Part shown: one piece after another, positions 50,801-62,825 of the stretch
How the letters are laid out: every line of letters starts with the position of its first letter
Position numbering within the stretch: the first letter of the stretch is position 1
From: Dendrobium chrysotoxum
Lineage: Eukaryota > Streptophyta > Magnoliopsida > Asparagales > Orchidaceae
Length of the DNA stretch: 64,000 nt
Assembly: GCA_019925795.1 (NCBI GenBank)
Contig: CM034306.1
Span: 52,818,758 to 52,882,757 of the forward strand
Reading direction: 5' to 3'
Position numbers and translations under genes: made by a program
The notes under the pieces: model-generated
What the model saw: only the letters and a program-made list of their open reading frames with translations
What the model was told of the DNA's origin: nothing
Database searches by the model: none

Positions 50801-51431
50801 CAAAAATTATGAAAAAATTTGTGTAAGTAAAATACTACAATAACAACACTATGGCGAAGACGGTTTACGATTTGGAGTTATAATGACTCCAAAAAAATAT
50901 TTTCCTAGGTCAAAATATGAGTTATTACAAGCACCAAGAGAGAGGTGAGGGGGAAGATTGGAGAGGTTATTTGGTAGCATGATTTAGCCTAAACTCGGTC
51001 AACAACAAACATAATAACTCTAAATTCTATAGAATGTTAAATCTCAATTTATGGTGAACTCGATCGATAGGTTTAAGGTCGCTATCGACTAAGATAGTGG
51101 AGGCGAAGTTGGTTGGGTGCTATTGAGCCAAAGGAGGCAGAGAAGTCGGTTCAGGTGACTGATTAAGAGGGGCTGATGGTGGTTGTGTGAGGAGCTGTAA
51201 GTGAATGAGGTTGTAAGGGTTGTTTTGCAGTAGAGATGATAGCTAGGGTGGCTTGGGGGTGGTGGCACTATTTGCTTGACAACGAATGTGTGCTGTCTGA
51301 GGTGTCAGGACGTGCAAATAGGCTGGTAAGAGGTTGGGTCGGGCGACAGTTTGCATAGTCAACCTGTAGAGTTGGGTTCGGGTCTCGACACAAAGCGAAT
51401 GAGAGAGGGAGGGGTGTCGGCTGGGTGCTTA
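47883..51431. other. Non-coding repeats, no gene
   Basis: In 3.5 kb I find no supported frame. 50380-50940 has Ty3/gypsy LTR-like non-coding sequence (a TTTACGATTTGGAGTTATAA word followed by AAAATATTTTCCTAGG). 50940-51430 is more GC-rich and Gly/Val-biased in translation but without a domain. Sequence around 48180-48650 has low-copy-repeat appearance only. Confidence 0.45.
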
Positions 51432-52082
51432 CTACTGGGGACACTACAGGAAAGTCAGCAATTTGCGGCGGATTTGTGGCGGACTTTACTGCGGATTTTT
51501 TTTTGTCAAAAAGGCTACGGATTTGCGATGAAAATTTTTTATGATTCTTTTTGCAGCAAAGTTGTGGCTGATTTGCGACAGAATTTTCGCCACTAATTTT
51601 TGGCGGCAATTGCCATAGCAAATCCATCGCAAGCTGAGTTATAATATAAATTAAAATTTTCTTTTAATGAGTTTTGTCTCTGCGGCCGAATGGAGAAGGG
51701 AGATTGTTTACGAGTAGAGCAGGTTCAAATCTCGGGCAGGTCGGTTAGGTGGGAGATGGTGCTGGCAGTTCGATTAGGCGCGGGCAGTTCAGTCAGGCGG
51801 GAGAGGGCAGCGGACAGTCTGGTCAGGCGTGGGCAGCCGATTAGGTGGGAGATGGGGCGGGTAGTCCTGTCAGGCGTGGGTAATTGGTCAGGCAGGAGAT
51901 GACTCGGGCAGCGGACAGTGCGGTTAGGCTCGAGTAGCTGGCAGTGCGGTTAGGAGTGGGCAAAGAGCAGCCTGCCCGGCCAGGCAGAATTTGTGGTGTT
52001 TTTTTTTTTTATTTTTGGCTGAAATTTTGCCACACATCCGTTGGAAATATTTGCGGCAGAAAAAGGTAACTTTCCTGTAGTG
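51432..52082. mobile_element. Short non-autonomous CACTA element
   Basis: Both ends carry the CACTA signature CACTACAGGAAAG in inverted orientation (51432 and 52082), and the 3-bp word GGA directly flanks both ends, as CACTA transposases produce. Near the ends are GCGGCGGATTTG and TTTGCGGCAGA words, a subterminal repeat set. The middle (51730-51960) is a GC-rich degenerate minisatellite of GGTCAGGCGGGA-like units. There is no transposase. The frame at 51690-51902 is the minisatellite in translation. Confidence 0.92.
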
Positions 52083-52307
52083 GGAGGTTGAGAGAGGAAG
52101 GCTAGGTTCAGGGTCGCATGAGAAAACGAGAGGTCGAGGGCTTGTGTATTCAATTGCTTATGAGAATATAAGATCCTGAGAACATTGGCTATTTGGTCTT
52201 TTTGTGTGAGGGACTGGGAGTAGTGAGTCAGTGGCGTATTGGGTAGTTAGGATGAGTGGAGTAGGTTAGGTTAATGGGTAGTTTAGGTTTATTTTAGATT
52301 TAGGCTT

Positions 52308-52336
52308 TATTATTATTGTAATAATAATAATAACAA

Positions 52337-52375
<39 letters not shown>

Positions 52376-52396
52376 TGTTATTATTATTATTATTAA
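52308..52396. repeat. Inverted trinucleotide microsatellite (AAT)n/(ATT)n
   Basis: A run of TAA/AAT units switches to ATT units near 52366, so the whole forms a potential hairpin of about 40-bp arms. Confidence 0.9.
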
Positions 52397-52938
52397 TTGA
52401 TTAAAAATATAAATTTTAAAATTCACATATATTCAACCTCCATTCACGCGTATAAACATTCGATAAAAAATTTCAGCTAATATGGATTTCGATTTTAGCT
52501 ATTTTAGTTGACCAAACGTGCCTCCGCTGCTTATTTTGTGAACGGATGTCATTTGAGCGATTTCAATTTTTGGTCAACGTGATTTAGACAACTTTCATGC
52601 GATGTTGAGTTTTTTGGTTGTTGTCTTTTGTCGTGCTCGTTGATTCGACATCGGTGTTGATATGGAGGCCAACAAAGTTGTCTATATTACTTGATTTTTG
52701 GGTTTCTTGATCTTTCTTATGAGATTATCTCTCCCCTACAGGAACCAATATAATCTTCTACACTTCAATGTTGAGCTAAACCCTTACACTATAGTAGCCA
52801 TATGTACTAATTGATCATTTCTTTGGATATCATTTTAATTAGTAAGGGATCTCAATCTCCTAATTTTATCCTAAACAAGCATAATCCCCCTTGTTGAACA
52901 AACTACAAGAATTACATTTTTAATTGAGACTAAAATAT
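52397..52938. other. Non-coding stretch, no gene
   Basis: Nothing beyond short frames is seen. Confidence 0.5.
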
Positions 52939-53933
52939 TCATGATGGACCTAGTGCTAACAGATGAAACCCTTGATTTATTTTCCAAACTTGTTGGCCAT
53001 GAGGTGGATAAATCATTAAGTTATTCTCCCATGATTTTAAGAGTATTATTAGATCTTCATGAGTTTGCTGGAGATATGTGCATGATGAATAGTCCAAATC
53101 TTGATGTAGGGCTTTAGTTTGTGATCTTATTTTTGACTTTTTGTCTTGGTGTTGCATCACTATTAGTTTGGCTCGTCAATTTGGCTGCTCAAACCTATTG
53201 GTCCTTCGCAATTCTCTGAGTTCTGTCACTGTCTAGATTTTAAAAATCTAGCAGGTTAAAGGGTGAGATTGTACTGAGCAATTATGCTGCAGACTCATGC
53301 AAAGAAGATGAGGTTGCAAATGAATATCAGGAACCATTTCCCTATATTCAAACATGAACTCTACTTCCTTAATTGTTGAGTCTGTTGCTGAAGTTGCCGT
53401 GGAGATTATTTCAGCTAGTTCAGAATTTCCTTCGCTGTTCATTTTACATTGAGGCCATGGGTTGTAGTTCCATCCTGAGGTTGTTGGTGACATGAATGAA
53501 GAAGAGAGGCTTCTCACATAACCAAAGCCTATATTTTTAGAAGTGCAGAAGAATTCATTCTCTAATTTATTTCCATCAAGTGGTGTGGTGTGGAAAGGAA
53601 GGAGAATGAAGTTGTTGGGTCTAGATTCTCTGTGTATGAGCTTTCAATTTTTAGTTTAAGACATCTCTGAAAGTCATAATGTTGTGCCCAAATTTCCTGC
53701 TGATCGCAAAGACTCTGTTCTTGTTCATATAGCCAGGAGCTTGATTCAATCATCTGCTGATGCGAACTAGAACATGTGTGAGCTACCCCGTGGTTGATGT
53801 CAAAAACTGGTAAGTTCTCTAATCTTTGCACTTGCTTCGTTGCTAAACAAACCAGGGTCATGCGGTGAGTGGTGCTGTTGTAGGCTCTGTAAAATGTTAA
53901 TAACCTTTGCAACGGACCTGAAGTCTCATGCAC
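52939..53933 (-). pseudogene. Possible broken gene, unrecognised
   Basis: Three minus-strand frames follow one another (53562-53933, 53248-53517, 52939-53160) in a stretch less AT-rich than its surroundings. The first begins MHETSGPLQRLLTFYRAYN and includes QQMIESSSWLYEQEQ. The second contains SGWNYNPWPQCKMNSEGN and a Glu-rich helix-like part. The last two share a register and are separated by stops; the first is in another register. I recognise no domain. It could be a decayed host gene, a captured fragment or chance frames. Confidence 0.25.
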
Positions 53934-54289
53934 GATCTTCTTCTTCTTTCAATTTAATTATTATCTTACTTGCTTAGGTTAATAATTTTCGTGTGAGGGT
54001 TTGAATTATTGTATTAAAAAAAACTCTCATTGCACATGCAATTCACTATTTGCTGATCATCTCCTGCACTTGTACACTTAGTTGTATGTTTAATTAATTG
54101 ATTTACATCCATATATTGGTAAGCTTAATTTTAATATTTTGAGAGGAATTAGTCATAACTTGTGATTTAAAGTTTTAAATGATTCATTATCTAATATTGA
54201 TGATTATGAATTAAACAAGTTAAACGTTTTAGCAATTTCCTATTTTGATTTTTCTCTTTCACTAGAATTATTTTGGGGTCATTTAGGTC

Positions 54290-54405
54290 AATCAAGGCAA
54301 ACTCACAAGCAGATCACATACGTAAGACTTAAATCCATGACGTCTTAGTTGGTAGCTCAAACCTCTCAACCAACAGTCTAGGATGAGCTGCATCCTTTCA
54401 CTTGA
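54290..54405 (-). mobile_element. Possible SINE remnant
   Basis: On the minus strand, AGAGGTTTGAGCTACCAACT followed by AAGACGTC and GGATTTAAGTC resembles the tRNA-derived head of plant SINEs (the last word is a degraded B box). No A box, tail or target duplication could be confirmed. Confidence 0.3.
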
Positions 54406-54481
54406 TTAACTAATACTTCACTTTAAAAATCAATACAACTCAACTCCTTAGTATCTAATCTATTATATAAATCATTAAAAG

Positions 54482-54985
54482 TCAAGATCTTTGCATCGCA
54501 TATTGCTTTCTTAGATTCCTTACGTGTCTCTTTATATATTTTTCAATTATCAGAATTTTTATATTTAAACCAATTTTATAAAAAATCTTCATATTTTTTA
54601 TCTTTTCTTGCACATTTGGATTCCACCACCAACTATTTTTACTATTAGGAGCTTTTCCCTTTGATACTCCAAGCACATCTTTTGTAATATTCTTAATATT
54701 ATTAGCAACTTTTTCCCACATAACATTAGCATCCTCATGCACAGATAAAATCTTAAGATTTAAAATATTACTCTCAAAAATATTTTTGTTAATATTTTTT
54801 AAATGCTCTCATCTAATCCTTGAATATCGTTTTACTTTATTTTTTTATTTCTGCCATTTTATCTTAAAGTCTAAAACTAATAATCGATGTTGGGTACATA
54901 AATTTTTGCTCGGAATAAGTTTACAATCTTTACAATATAAACGATCTAATTTTCTTATAAGAAAATTGTACTATATCCATTTTTA
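54482..54985 (-). pseudogene. RTE-type LINE ORF2 fragment
   Basis: The minus strand encodes the end of the LINE endonuclease domain and the start of the linker before reverse transcriptase: YCKDCKLIPSKN, CTQHRLLVLDF, then ANVMWEKVANNIKNITK, DVLGVSKGKAPN and SWWWNPNVQEKIK. These are hallmark words of plant RTE LINEs. In-frame stops interrupt it (for example near 54850 and 54808). Both the catalytic N-terminal part and reverse transcriptase are missing, so it is a scrap of an old insertion. Confidence 0.8.
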
Positions 54986-57104
54986 TAAGTGATGATATTA
55001 AATAGAAAAAATTATAATATTGGACATCACGTAGAATTTTAGCTAGATATTTGACCTTGTATGAAAATTTAAAAAAAATATATTTATGCTTCAAGTGAGA
55101 GAATAAATTTAATTTGTTTATTATTTTATCCGTTCACACCAATATAGGTTTATCATCATTTAATAGAGGGAAATTTTTTTTTACTTTATAAACCCTCTGA
55201 CTCATTTGTGTTTCATGGTTAGTTTTATACTGAAAATTTTTTTGTACTTTCCCAAAAAAAAAAATTTTTTTTTGCGATGTCATCTAATCATTTGCTATGC
55301 ATTTTATTTCAAGGTGTTCGTATTATAGCAACCTTGAAGATGATGAGTAGTCTCACTAGGCTTGTTTGGAGGATTGCCCACTTGAAGATATAAGCTAAGA
55401 AGAATCTAACTAAAGATCTCAAACTCTTATGGTAAACTTGTCAAATTAGATTTATTATATTTGTTTGAATTTAATTTACCAAATTGATGCAAGGGTGATG
55501 AACACATAGTTAAACGAAAATATTTATTTTGAGTAATTATAATTATATATAAATCAATAAATAATTTGCAATGGTCAATGACATTAAAGTCTATAATATT
55601 TTAATGTATTAGAGGATCAAATATATAACTTTTGATCATACATGCAATCCATGATCATATATACGATCTAATGTGGTATAGGTGTTGGGAACTAGTCATT
55701 GATTAGCCATTATATAGCAAATATATATAGGAGATTTGATGCATCATTAAGTTAAAAAAAAAAAACTTTTGCAATTATACATAATATTAAAATTTAAACT
55801 GAACACCCATATGGTTGAGGATTGTGCGTACAATTGTCCGATGAGTCGTTTTCAAGCTTTTGAGTTAGAATATTTTCCTAGCATTTTTTGTGGCTATTCA
55901 GAGATATTATAGGTTTTTGTAGGGTTTATAAACACCCTTTCTTTTTTGGCTTTGAAAGGAGAATAGGTTCCTGCTTGAAGATTTATCATTGTAATTTATT
56001 TTGGATAGAGTTCTTGAGAAAAATAATTATTTAAAGATCAAGTGTTCATCCAAAGCTAATAAAAATCTTGTGTTTAAGATCATCTCTTATATATTTTTGT
56101 CATTTTAATGGTAGGCAATACCCAAAATCCTCTATTTTGAAAGTTTTTACATTTTAATTGCAAGTGATATCCTTTAGTCACCAATGTTCAAAAGAACATT
56201 GGTTTAAGAATTTTCTCTTATGTTAAGAGAGTAGATAGCTTCGCCCACAAATATTAGGTTATTGGTTTGCACTTACTTGAAAGGATAGCTTATTAAGTTG
56301 TAAAGGCATCTCCATTAATTAACTCGAAGAGGAAGGAGTTGGACTTGTGGTTGCAAGCACAATTTAGTGGGGATCCTAAGTTGAGAGAGGGTTAAGACAT
56401 TGATTTAAATTAGTTGGGACGAGACATATCAGATTTAGAACAATATAAACCTTCTTTTTTCATCATCACGAAGCCAGATTTTTCTCATAAATTTTAGAAA
56501 ATAGATGCTTATCATGATATTTAACTTTGATCACTTAATGGTAAAATTTTATTTATTGATATAAATATTGTGAGATCCATAATCGATGTTTAATGGTGTG
56601 TTCAAGCCAAAAATATTAAGGGAGATATTAAAAAAAATTATAAAAATGTTGATAATTTTTATATATATGATTCACTAGGTAAATGATCCTAAATTAAAAC
56701 ACTTGTGACCCTTAACAAATAATGTTGTGTCCTCTTAATTAGCAGAGTCTCCTTATGATGATTCATTTATTAATTTAAAGTTAATTAGATTAGTGGAGGG
56801 AGCAATTATTTTATGCCTTGTTGACCACTGGATAAAAATCTAAAACACTACTCATATCTCGATCAAAATCACAAAAAAATCCACTCAAATATCACTTACC
56901 TCGTACACGTCGAGGTTATGCTCAAATCCTGGATATCCTGCTGAACACCTCAGACTGTTGAGCCCGCAAAATCTGCTGAATCTAGTGTCGAAGCAGTCGC
57001 TTCTCATAAATCCTTCGGAGAGTCTTAATTCAGCCTCTGCCTTGTCTTTAAAACTCAAATGAAAGCTCCGCGTGGGAGCGGGAGCGGGTTGCGCGCGGGA
57101 CCAA
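54986..57104. other. AT-rich stretch, no gene
   Basis: No supported frame in about 2.1 kb. The last 250 bp (56850-57104) become less AT-rich and probably belong to the CACTA-like element whose end is at 57311. Confidence 0.45.
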
Positions 57105-57311
57105 ATTTTTTTTTTTAATTCTGTATTCCGGCGGATATGTTCCGCCGGAGAAATTTTCCGGCGGAAAAATTCCGCCGGAAATAAAGTTCCGGCGAATTTA
57201 GTCCGCCGGAAACATTTTACGATGCACGATTTACCATCGGATTAATTTTCGCCGGAAATCCGCCGGAACCTTCAGAAATGTCCGCCGGAAATTTGTAAGT
57301 TTCCTGTAGTG
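57105..57311. mobile_element. One end of a second CACTA element
   Basis: The sequence ends TTTCCTGTAGTG at 57311, the inverted CACTACAGGAAA terminus. Inward of it lie at least eight copies of a TTCCGGCGG/CCGCCGGAA word in both orientations, the subterminal repeats typical of CACTA elements. The opposite terminus was not found, so the left limit is arbitrary. Confidence 0.78.
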
Positions 57312-60047
57312 CCCAAGGGCCACAATAGCTATTTTAAAGTGCATAACTTACAAGCATCTCCTGGACAACTTGATGTATTTTCCATCGCTATAGTTGTTAG
57401 TTCAAGGTAGTGGCCACAGATTTCTATACGAGTTCTGGGAAAAGAAAATTAGATTAAATCATTCTCAGAAATGGGGTGGGTCTCAATTCAACCATATTCT
57501 GAACATTGAGTTGGATATAATTATTGAGGCTTGCAAGCTTCTTGGTGAACAGTGGTCGTGCAACCAATATAATATCCACAAGCAAATGCTGAAAAGACTA
57601 CAACAAAGATGAACTTCTACAAACTATCGTAGAAGTCCTGTCAAATGTCCTAAGATATCTCTACACATGCACCGTAATTTGTATACACATAGGTACACTA
57701 AAGGGGCATATATAATTATACACCCGCATGGGCCTCAGCGAGCGTATTGTGAGAACACATGTGACGTCTAGGGATGCTGCGCGGGTCAATAAATTTGAAA
57801 CCTGATCCTTCTATGCAAGAAGATAGGAGTCGACGAGTTCAACAAATAATTGTAAAATACCCCCAAACACCCGCATGGGCCCCGACGAGCATGTTATTGG
57901 TACACACGTGATATCTAGGGATGCTGCGCGGGTCAATAAGTGAATCCAAGTTTGAGCCCAATCCTTCTATTCAGGAAGATAGGAGTCGACACAGCTTGAA
58001 CTATTAAACGAATATACAGCCGCGGGGTCGACTGAGATATTTGTTTTATACGTTCATATTAGGCCTTCAAGGCCTATAATCAAGAGAATTCACTTATAGA
58101 GGCACAAAGCCTATGAAACCCGATCCTCTGTCAATTGCTAGACAGAGTCGACAATGTTCAAAACATAAAATACATGAATAAACCCACACCCCGATGATGG
58201 CTGTGTTGAATGCATATCTCAACCAGAGGGGTCTATTCCAAAAATTCAAAATGCCACCTCAAATACCCATTCAAAATCCAAATCCCAAATTCCCACAAAA
58301 TCCAAAATTCCAAAAATCATCCAAAAATCCCAAATATTTAAAATTGAAATCCAATCATCAAACACTTAAAGCAAAAATCATCCACCCTCCGTAACAGTTT
58401 GTCAAGGTTGACAAATATGAAAACTACTTCAGCTCACATAGAGCCAATGCCTGATCAAAAATATCACTAGGCTCCATTCTCAAACAATCTCTTGCCAGTA
58501 AGGGCGTGGTACGTGTCCTCTAACCGGCAGTTTCGCCGCCAAATGGCACTGCAGGATAAAAGCGTTATGACCCGGGGCCCTCTGAACCGAGTGGTTTTGC
58601 CGCCAAATGGCACCACGTGATATCGGTTATGGCCAGAGCCAATACGCTCCTTATTGACATCAAATCGTTGAGATATGAATCAATAGGATATGATCGATAG
58701 GGCACAAAGCCCTCTGTTAGCTAAAGTGGATTCAAATTTGTCCCCTCAGGCAAATATCCATCCTAGGTCTACAAGGTACCCTTGGACGAAGCAACCCATG
58801 CCTGCCGATAAGGATCCTTCCGTCAGGTTGGGTCGACTACCTCCTCTGACTAAGTAGACCAGGGACCACGATGGCCGGGACGACGGAACCATGGGATCTT
58901 GATTGGGTCCATCATCCATTCCTCCACCATCTGCCTTAAGTGTAAGATGGTGAAATTTCTAATTTTAAATATCAATCCCTCAATTTCCAAGCTTAAATCC
59001 ATGTTGCTACTATATGCCAGATACAACATATACGTGTCTCTACGTATCAGATTGACGACTAGCCTTAATCGAAAGTTCTCTCTCGTGATCGGGAGGGGTA
59101 ATTAATTATAGGGGCTTGCGCCTATAGGAAACCAAAACTCAGATCATAAAGTCCTCACAAAATGAGGCGAAATCCCTGGATAGTGTCTTATCTACAATAC
59201 TCATTTGCCTTCCAAATTTTACCTCGGAACTTAATCCGTTAAAACTTCCCCAAAGAAAGCAAAGCGAGCGGAGGCTGGGGCCGAATTTTTGGAGCCCACA
59301 TGGCTAATGATATATTTTTGTTTAGATTTATGGGATGTGTATTGAGGTCTATTTTTCTATATCAGTCTGAGTGAGTTTATGTTAAGGATTTTATTTTTAT
59401 GTTAAAGAATATAGGTATTATCATGACTCTAATGCTTAACATTCATATCATCAGTCTATGATTTGTCAAAATTATATGTAATCTTAGAGGAAGAATATTA
59501 CATCAAACTTTAACAATGGAAGATAAAAGGTTGTATCACATATAAGATGTGATCATTGGCATTCTTGAACTCTAGGTAATGCAACAAAAGGATAGTAGAG
59601 GTTCATTTAAGTAAAATGAAGTTCAATCTTATTTTTCATGAGAATTTATTTAGGGCTTGAAGCTTCACTCAAATTATAATGCCTAACAAAGAAAAACTTC
59701 GTAATTTTGATGCTTGTTCAAAATATTTAACCGCTGATTGAAAGCAAACACCGTGAGAACAGTTGACTTAGAACATGCAATAGCAGTGTCTTCTGGAGGG
59801 AGAAAGCCGAGACAAACAGTACAAGAGAAAACAAACCAATCGTTATTGATTTTTCTTAGGCTGCAATGTGACAGAGAGAGACCTAGCAACTAGTAAAATG
59901 GAAGACAGTTTAAGCACGTTTTAGACAACGAACAGAATGCTACATAAGCAAGCACAAGTCAATGTTGTTATTCTACGCTTTTCATGCTTCTTGTGCCAAT
60001 TTAGCTTGCTTGCCCTATCATACCCTTTCACGCATAAGCTCAAATTT
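57312..60047. other. Non-coding repeat region between CACTA end and glycosyltransferase
   Basis: No gene is supported. 57721-58015 is a tandem repeat. 58480-58630 carries a duplicated GCCGCCAAATGGCAC word. 59070-59140 resembles 12900-12985. Low-complexity CCAAAATTC words fill 58240-58380. Together this looks like old LTR-retrotransposon non-coding DNA. Confidence 0.5.
57721..58015 (+). repeat. Two-copy tandem repeat, period 148 bp
   Basis: Copies start CACCCGCATGGGCC at 57721 and 57869. Each contains TCTAGGGATGCTGCGCGGGT and GAAGATAGGAGTCGAC. A looser third copy of the last part lies near 58110-58155. Confidence 0.8.
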
Positions 60048-60053
60048 TTTATT
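60048..60053 (-). terminator. Polyadenylation signal of the glycosyltransferase gene
   Basis: AATAAA on the minus strand, 13 bases past the TGA at 60066. It is close to the stop, so a more distal signal may also be used. Confidence 0.4.
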
Positions 60054-60065
60054 GATCATTAGATA

Positions 60066-61445
60066 TCATGCTTTTTTACTTAGACATGATCTCCACAGTC
60101 CGACCACCTCTGCAAACGCCCTGCACGACGATCCCTCCTCTCCAACCGCCTTAGCCGCCGCCTCCCTCATCTCCCTCGCCCTCGCCCGCGCTACTTTCCC
60201 AGTTTCCTCCCCTTCCATCAACTCTCTCACCGCCCTACACACCTCCTCTCTCCTCACCAAACCCTCTCCACCCATCCTCACCCTCACCGCAATCCTCACT
60301 TCCTCCACAATCATCCTCGCATTCATCGGCTGTTCGTGCTGCAACGGCCAAGCCGCCATCGCCACCCCGTTTACCAAACTCTCCAGCACCGAATTCCACC
60401 CGCAGTGAGAGATAAACCCGCCGGTGGCCACGTGTCCCAGCACCGACATCTGCGGCGCCCATCCCTCCACCACCATCCCAACCTCTTTCGTCCTCTCGAC
60501 GAACCCCTCAGGCAAAACTCGCGCCGCCGGAATTTCCCCTTGCCCGGCGACCCTCACCACCCATAAAAACCGGTTCTTGCTCATCTCCAGCCCCAGCGCT
60601 ATCTCCTCCGCCTGCGCGCGCGACACCGCTCCCACGCTTCCAAACGACACAAACACAACTGAAGCTTCTGGCTGCCGGTCCAACCATCGCAAGCAATCGG
60701 CGGATTCCAACGGCCGGGTCCTAACCAGCGGCCCGATTGGATAAACGGGCGGGTTTCCGGATTTCAAGGCCTCCGCGGGTCCCGGCTCCAATGCCTCGAA
60801 GCTGTTCACTAAAATGCCGGCGGCTTCCATGTAGACACTGGACTGGTATATCGCGAGCCGGTGGCCTGGGTGAGATCTGTTGCGTATCGGTTCGGGGAGA
60901 TCTCGGCCTCTTATCTCGCTGCAGCCCGGGAGCCTAAGCGGGTCGGGATGGTCACGAAGGTCGCAGGTGACCGTGCCCAAGAGTTCAGGGAGGTGGAGCT
61001 CTACGGAGAGCATGGTGAAGCAGGAAGTGAAGAGGAGATAGCCAAGAACGCCGATTTCCTTAGCAACGGGGAGCGCGGCGAGGCCGAGGTTGTCAACGAC
61101 GAAGGCGGCGAGGGTGCCGGAGGACTTGAGGTTGAGAAGGATGTCGTGGAGGAGAGGGCGGGAGCGAGCAATCGTGGTGGAGATGGGGGTCATAGCACGG
61201 GCGTCAGATGGGAGATCGTCGATTGAGATGTGAGGGAGGGAGAGGGAGGTGATGCCGGCGGGAAGAGAGGAGAGGAGGGAAAGGTGATGCGGGGTTTGGG
61301 AAGAGAAGCCGGAAAAGGTGACAACTGTTGCGGTGAAGTTGTGGTGGATGACGAGGCGTTTGGCGAGCTCGGCGATGGGGATTAGGTGGCCCATGCCGGG
61401 GCTTGCGAGGAGGACGACATGGGGAGCTTTAATCTTTTGCTCCAT
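60066..61445 (-). CDS. Family-1 UDP-glycosyltransferase, UGT72-like
   Basis: An intact, intronless 459-residue enzyme of normal family length. It should transfer a sugar from UDP-sugar to a small acceptor such as a phenolic, in the cytosol. The N-terminal acceptor domain has SPGMGHLIP with catalytic His20; the partner Asp118 lies in FVVDNLG. Residues 329-372 form the PSPG donor box: WAPQ, then HCGWNSVLES, then EQ. The final Gln suggests UDP-glucose. The box reads GVAMAAWP where most relatives have GVPM. The motifs SFGS and LGLEMSKNRFLWVV recall UGT72 (hydroquinone glucosyltransferase) proteins. I chose the ATG at 61445 (GCCATGG context). The ATG at 61454 is possible; the one at 61541 lies upstream of the TATA box. 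Codons are strongly GC-rich, unlike the surrounding DNA. The acceptor cannot be inferred. Confidence 0.93.
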   Translation of the reverse strand: MEQKIKAPHVVLLASPGMGHLIPIAELAKRLVIHHNFTATVVTFSGFSSQTPHHLSLLSSLPAGITSLSLPHISIDDLPSDARAMTPISTTIARSRPLLHDILLNLKSSGTLAAFVVDNLGLAALPVAKEIGVLGYLLFTSCFTMLSVELHLPELLGTVTCDLRDHPDPLRLPGCSEIRGRDLPEPIRNRSHPGHRLAIYQSSVYMEAAGILVNSFEALEPGPAEALKSGNPPVYPIGPLVRTRPLESADCLRWLDRQPEASVVFVSFGSVGAVSRAQAEEIALGLEMSKNRFLWVVRVAGQGEIPAARVLPEGFVERTKEVGMVVEGWAPQMSVLGHVATGGFISHCGWNSVLESLVNGVAMAAWPLQHEQPMNARMIVEEVRIAVRVRMGGEGLVRREEVCRAVRELMEGEETGKVARARAREMREAAAKAVGEEGSSCRAFAEVVGLWRSCLSKKA

Positions 61446-61481
61446 GGCGCGCATAATTGATGGCTCTCGTTTTCGACGTCG

Positions 61482-61489
61482 TTTATATA
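61482..61489 (-). promoter_or_regulatory. TATA box of the glycosyltransferase gene
   Basis: TATATAAA on the minus strand, 37 bases before the chosen ATG. This predicts a very short 5' leader and argues against the upstream ATG at 61541. Confidence 0.6.
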
Positions 61490-61499
61490 TACTTAACAC

Positions 61500-62029
61500 A
61501 GATGAACCGAAGAGGATTAGTTGAGATGTAGGATATGGCACTGCGCGTGCATTTCCATTCCACCCAACGGCTCTTCAAAGTGGAGCTATGAGTTTGACCG
61601 GAAGATGGAAGGTTGGTATAAGATCCGAACTAAACAAATAGGATCATAAAATTTACAATATTAAAATTTGTAATAAGTATAATATTTAATTTAATATATA
61701 AATTTATAACAAGCCGATTCTATTAAATTGGGACCAGTTTGACGGTTGTCCTATCAAATCGGCAGTTCGAACCGATTCAATTCCGTTTGATACAAACACG
61801 GTTTTTAGGTTTGACTAGATCGGTAACTTGGACGGTTCACACTTAAACCGGCCGTTCCGATTCGATTTTCAAAACGTTGATAAAATATCTTATCCAAATA
61901 ACCTAAACTACAATTACAATTTTACACAAACCTGTATAAAAAAACATTTGCACAATACAACATTCAATTTAGCAAACCAATAGAAGTTAACATTCGTATA
62001 ACGATCTATATAGATTAAAAATATAACAG
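61500..62029. other. Upstream region of the glycosyltransferase, no gene
   Basis: 61730-61870 is rich in alternating ACCGATT, CGGTT and GGTTTGAC words, like small dispersed plant repeats, but no clear ends were found. The rest is AT-rich. Confidence 0.4.
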
Positions 62030-62781
62030 AGAACTGTTGTGAACAATTATGATCACTTCACTGCAGAAATTAAGAATAGCAAGAAAAACATCGATCTACT
62101 CTTGCGATTCTAGCAAGTCTGGAAAATTCAGAACACTCAAGCGTATTCAACAGACAGAAAAATTCAACTGAATACTTCCTTTTTTTTCTTGCACCGAGAG
62201 GATAAAGTAGTTTATTCATCAAGACTCAAAACTTATTACAGCTCTCCGTCTTTTCTATATATACCTTTCAGCTTATACCATCCAATTTTTATTTTTCTGC
62301 CCCCTCTACACAATAACATTACCCTTCTACTTATACTACAAAAAAGAAATTTTGAAAGCAAATAACATCTACACAAACAAAGAAAACTAAGACAAAAATC
62401 TGGACAATTCAAATAACAATCTTCACCTTGGTCTAAATTTTAGAAAAAACTATAGAAACTATTAAGAAAGGTGATCAAAACTTCACCAGTTAACTTCCTT
62501 CAATCAGGATTTGAATTTTTAAGTTTGCAAACATTTAGTCATACCATATGATGAATCCAAATTTGTTCGATGGATGATGCTTGACCATACTTTATGAATC
62601 TTCTTGTGAGCTAAGAACTTGTATGCGAGGATGTGAAGACAAAGAGATGGAGGGAAAGAGAGGGCGTCATAATAGATTTGGACAGAATCTTTATTATCTC
62701 AGCTAAAATTGCAAGAATGAGAGGGAGAGAGCTATATCTCGCAGAGTTCAAATTAAATAAGGGAAAACAATATTTTTCTAT

Positions 62782-62790
62782 GCAACTCTT

Positions 62791-62824
<34 letters not shown>

Positions 62825-62825
62825 T
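62782..62825. repeat. (CT)n microsatellite
   Basis: CTCTCT-repeats inside the copia LTR candidate. Confidence 0.9.

Noticed and set aside
51690..51902. 70-codon Arg/Gly-rich frame
   Set aside because: It is the internal minisatellite of the CACTA element.
56850..56865. CACTACTCATATC as the missing left end of the second CACTA element
   Set aside because: Only the first six bases fit; the conserved CACTACAGGAAA is absent.
60235..61226. Several long frames opposite or shifted to the glycosyltransferase
   Set aside because: Shadows of a GC-rich gene; none has a domain, while the glycosyltransferase frame has all family motifs.
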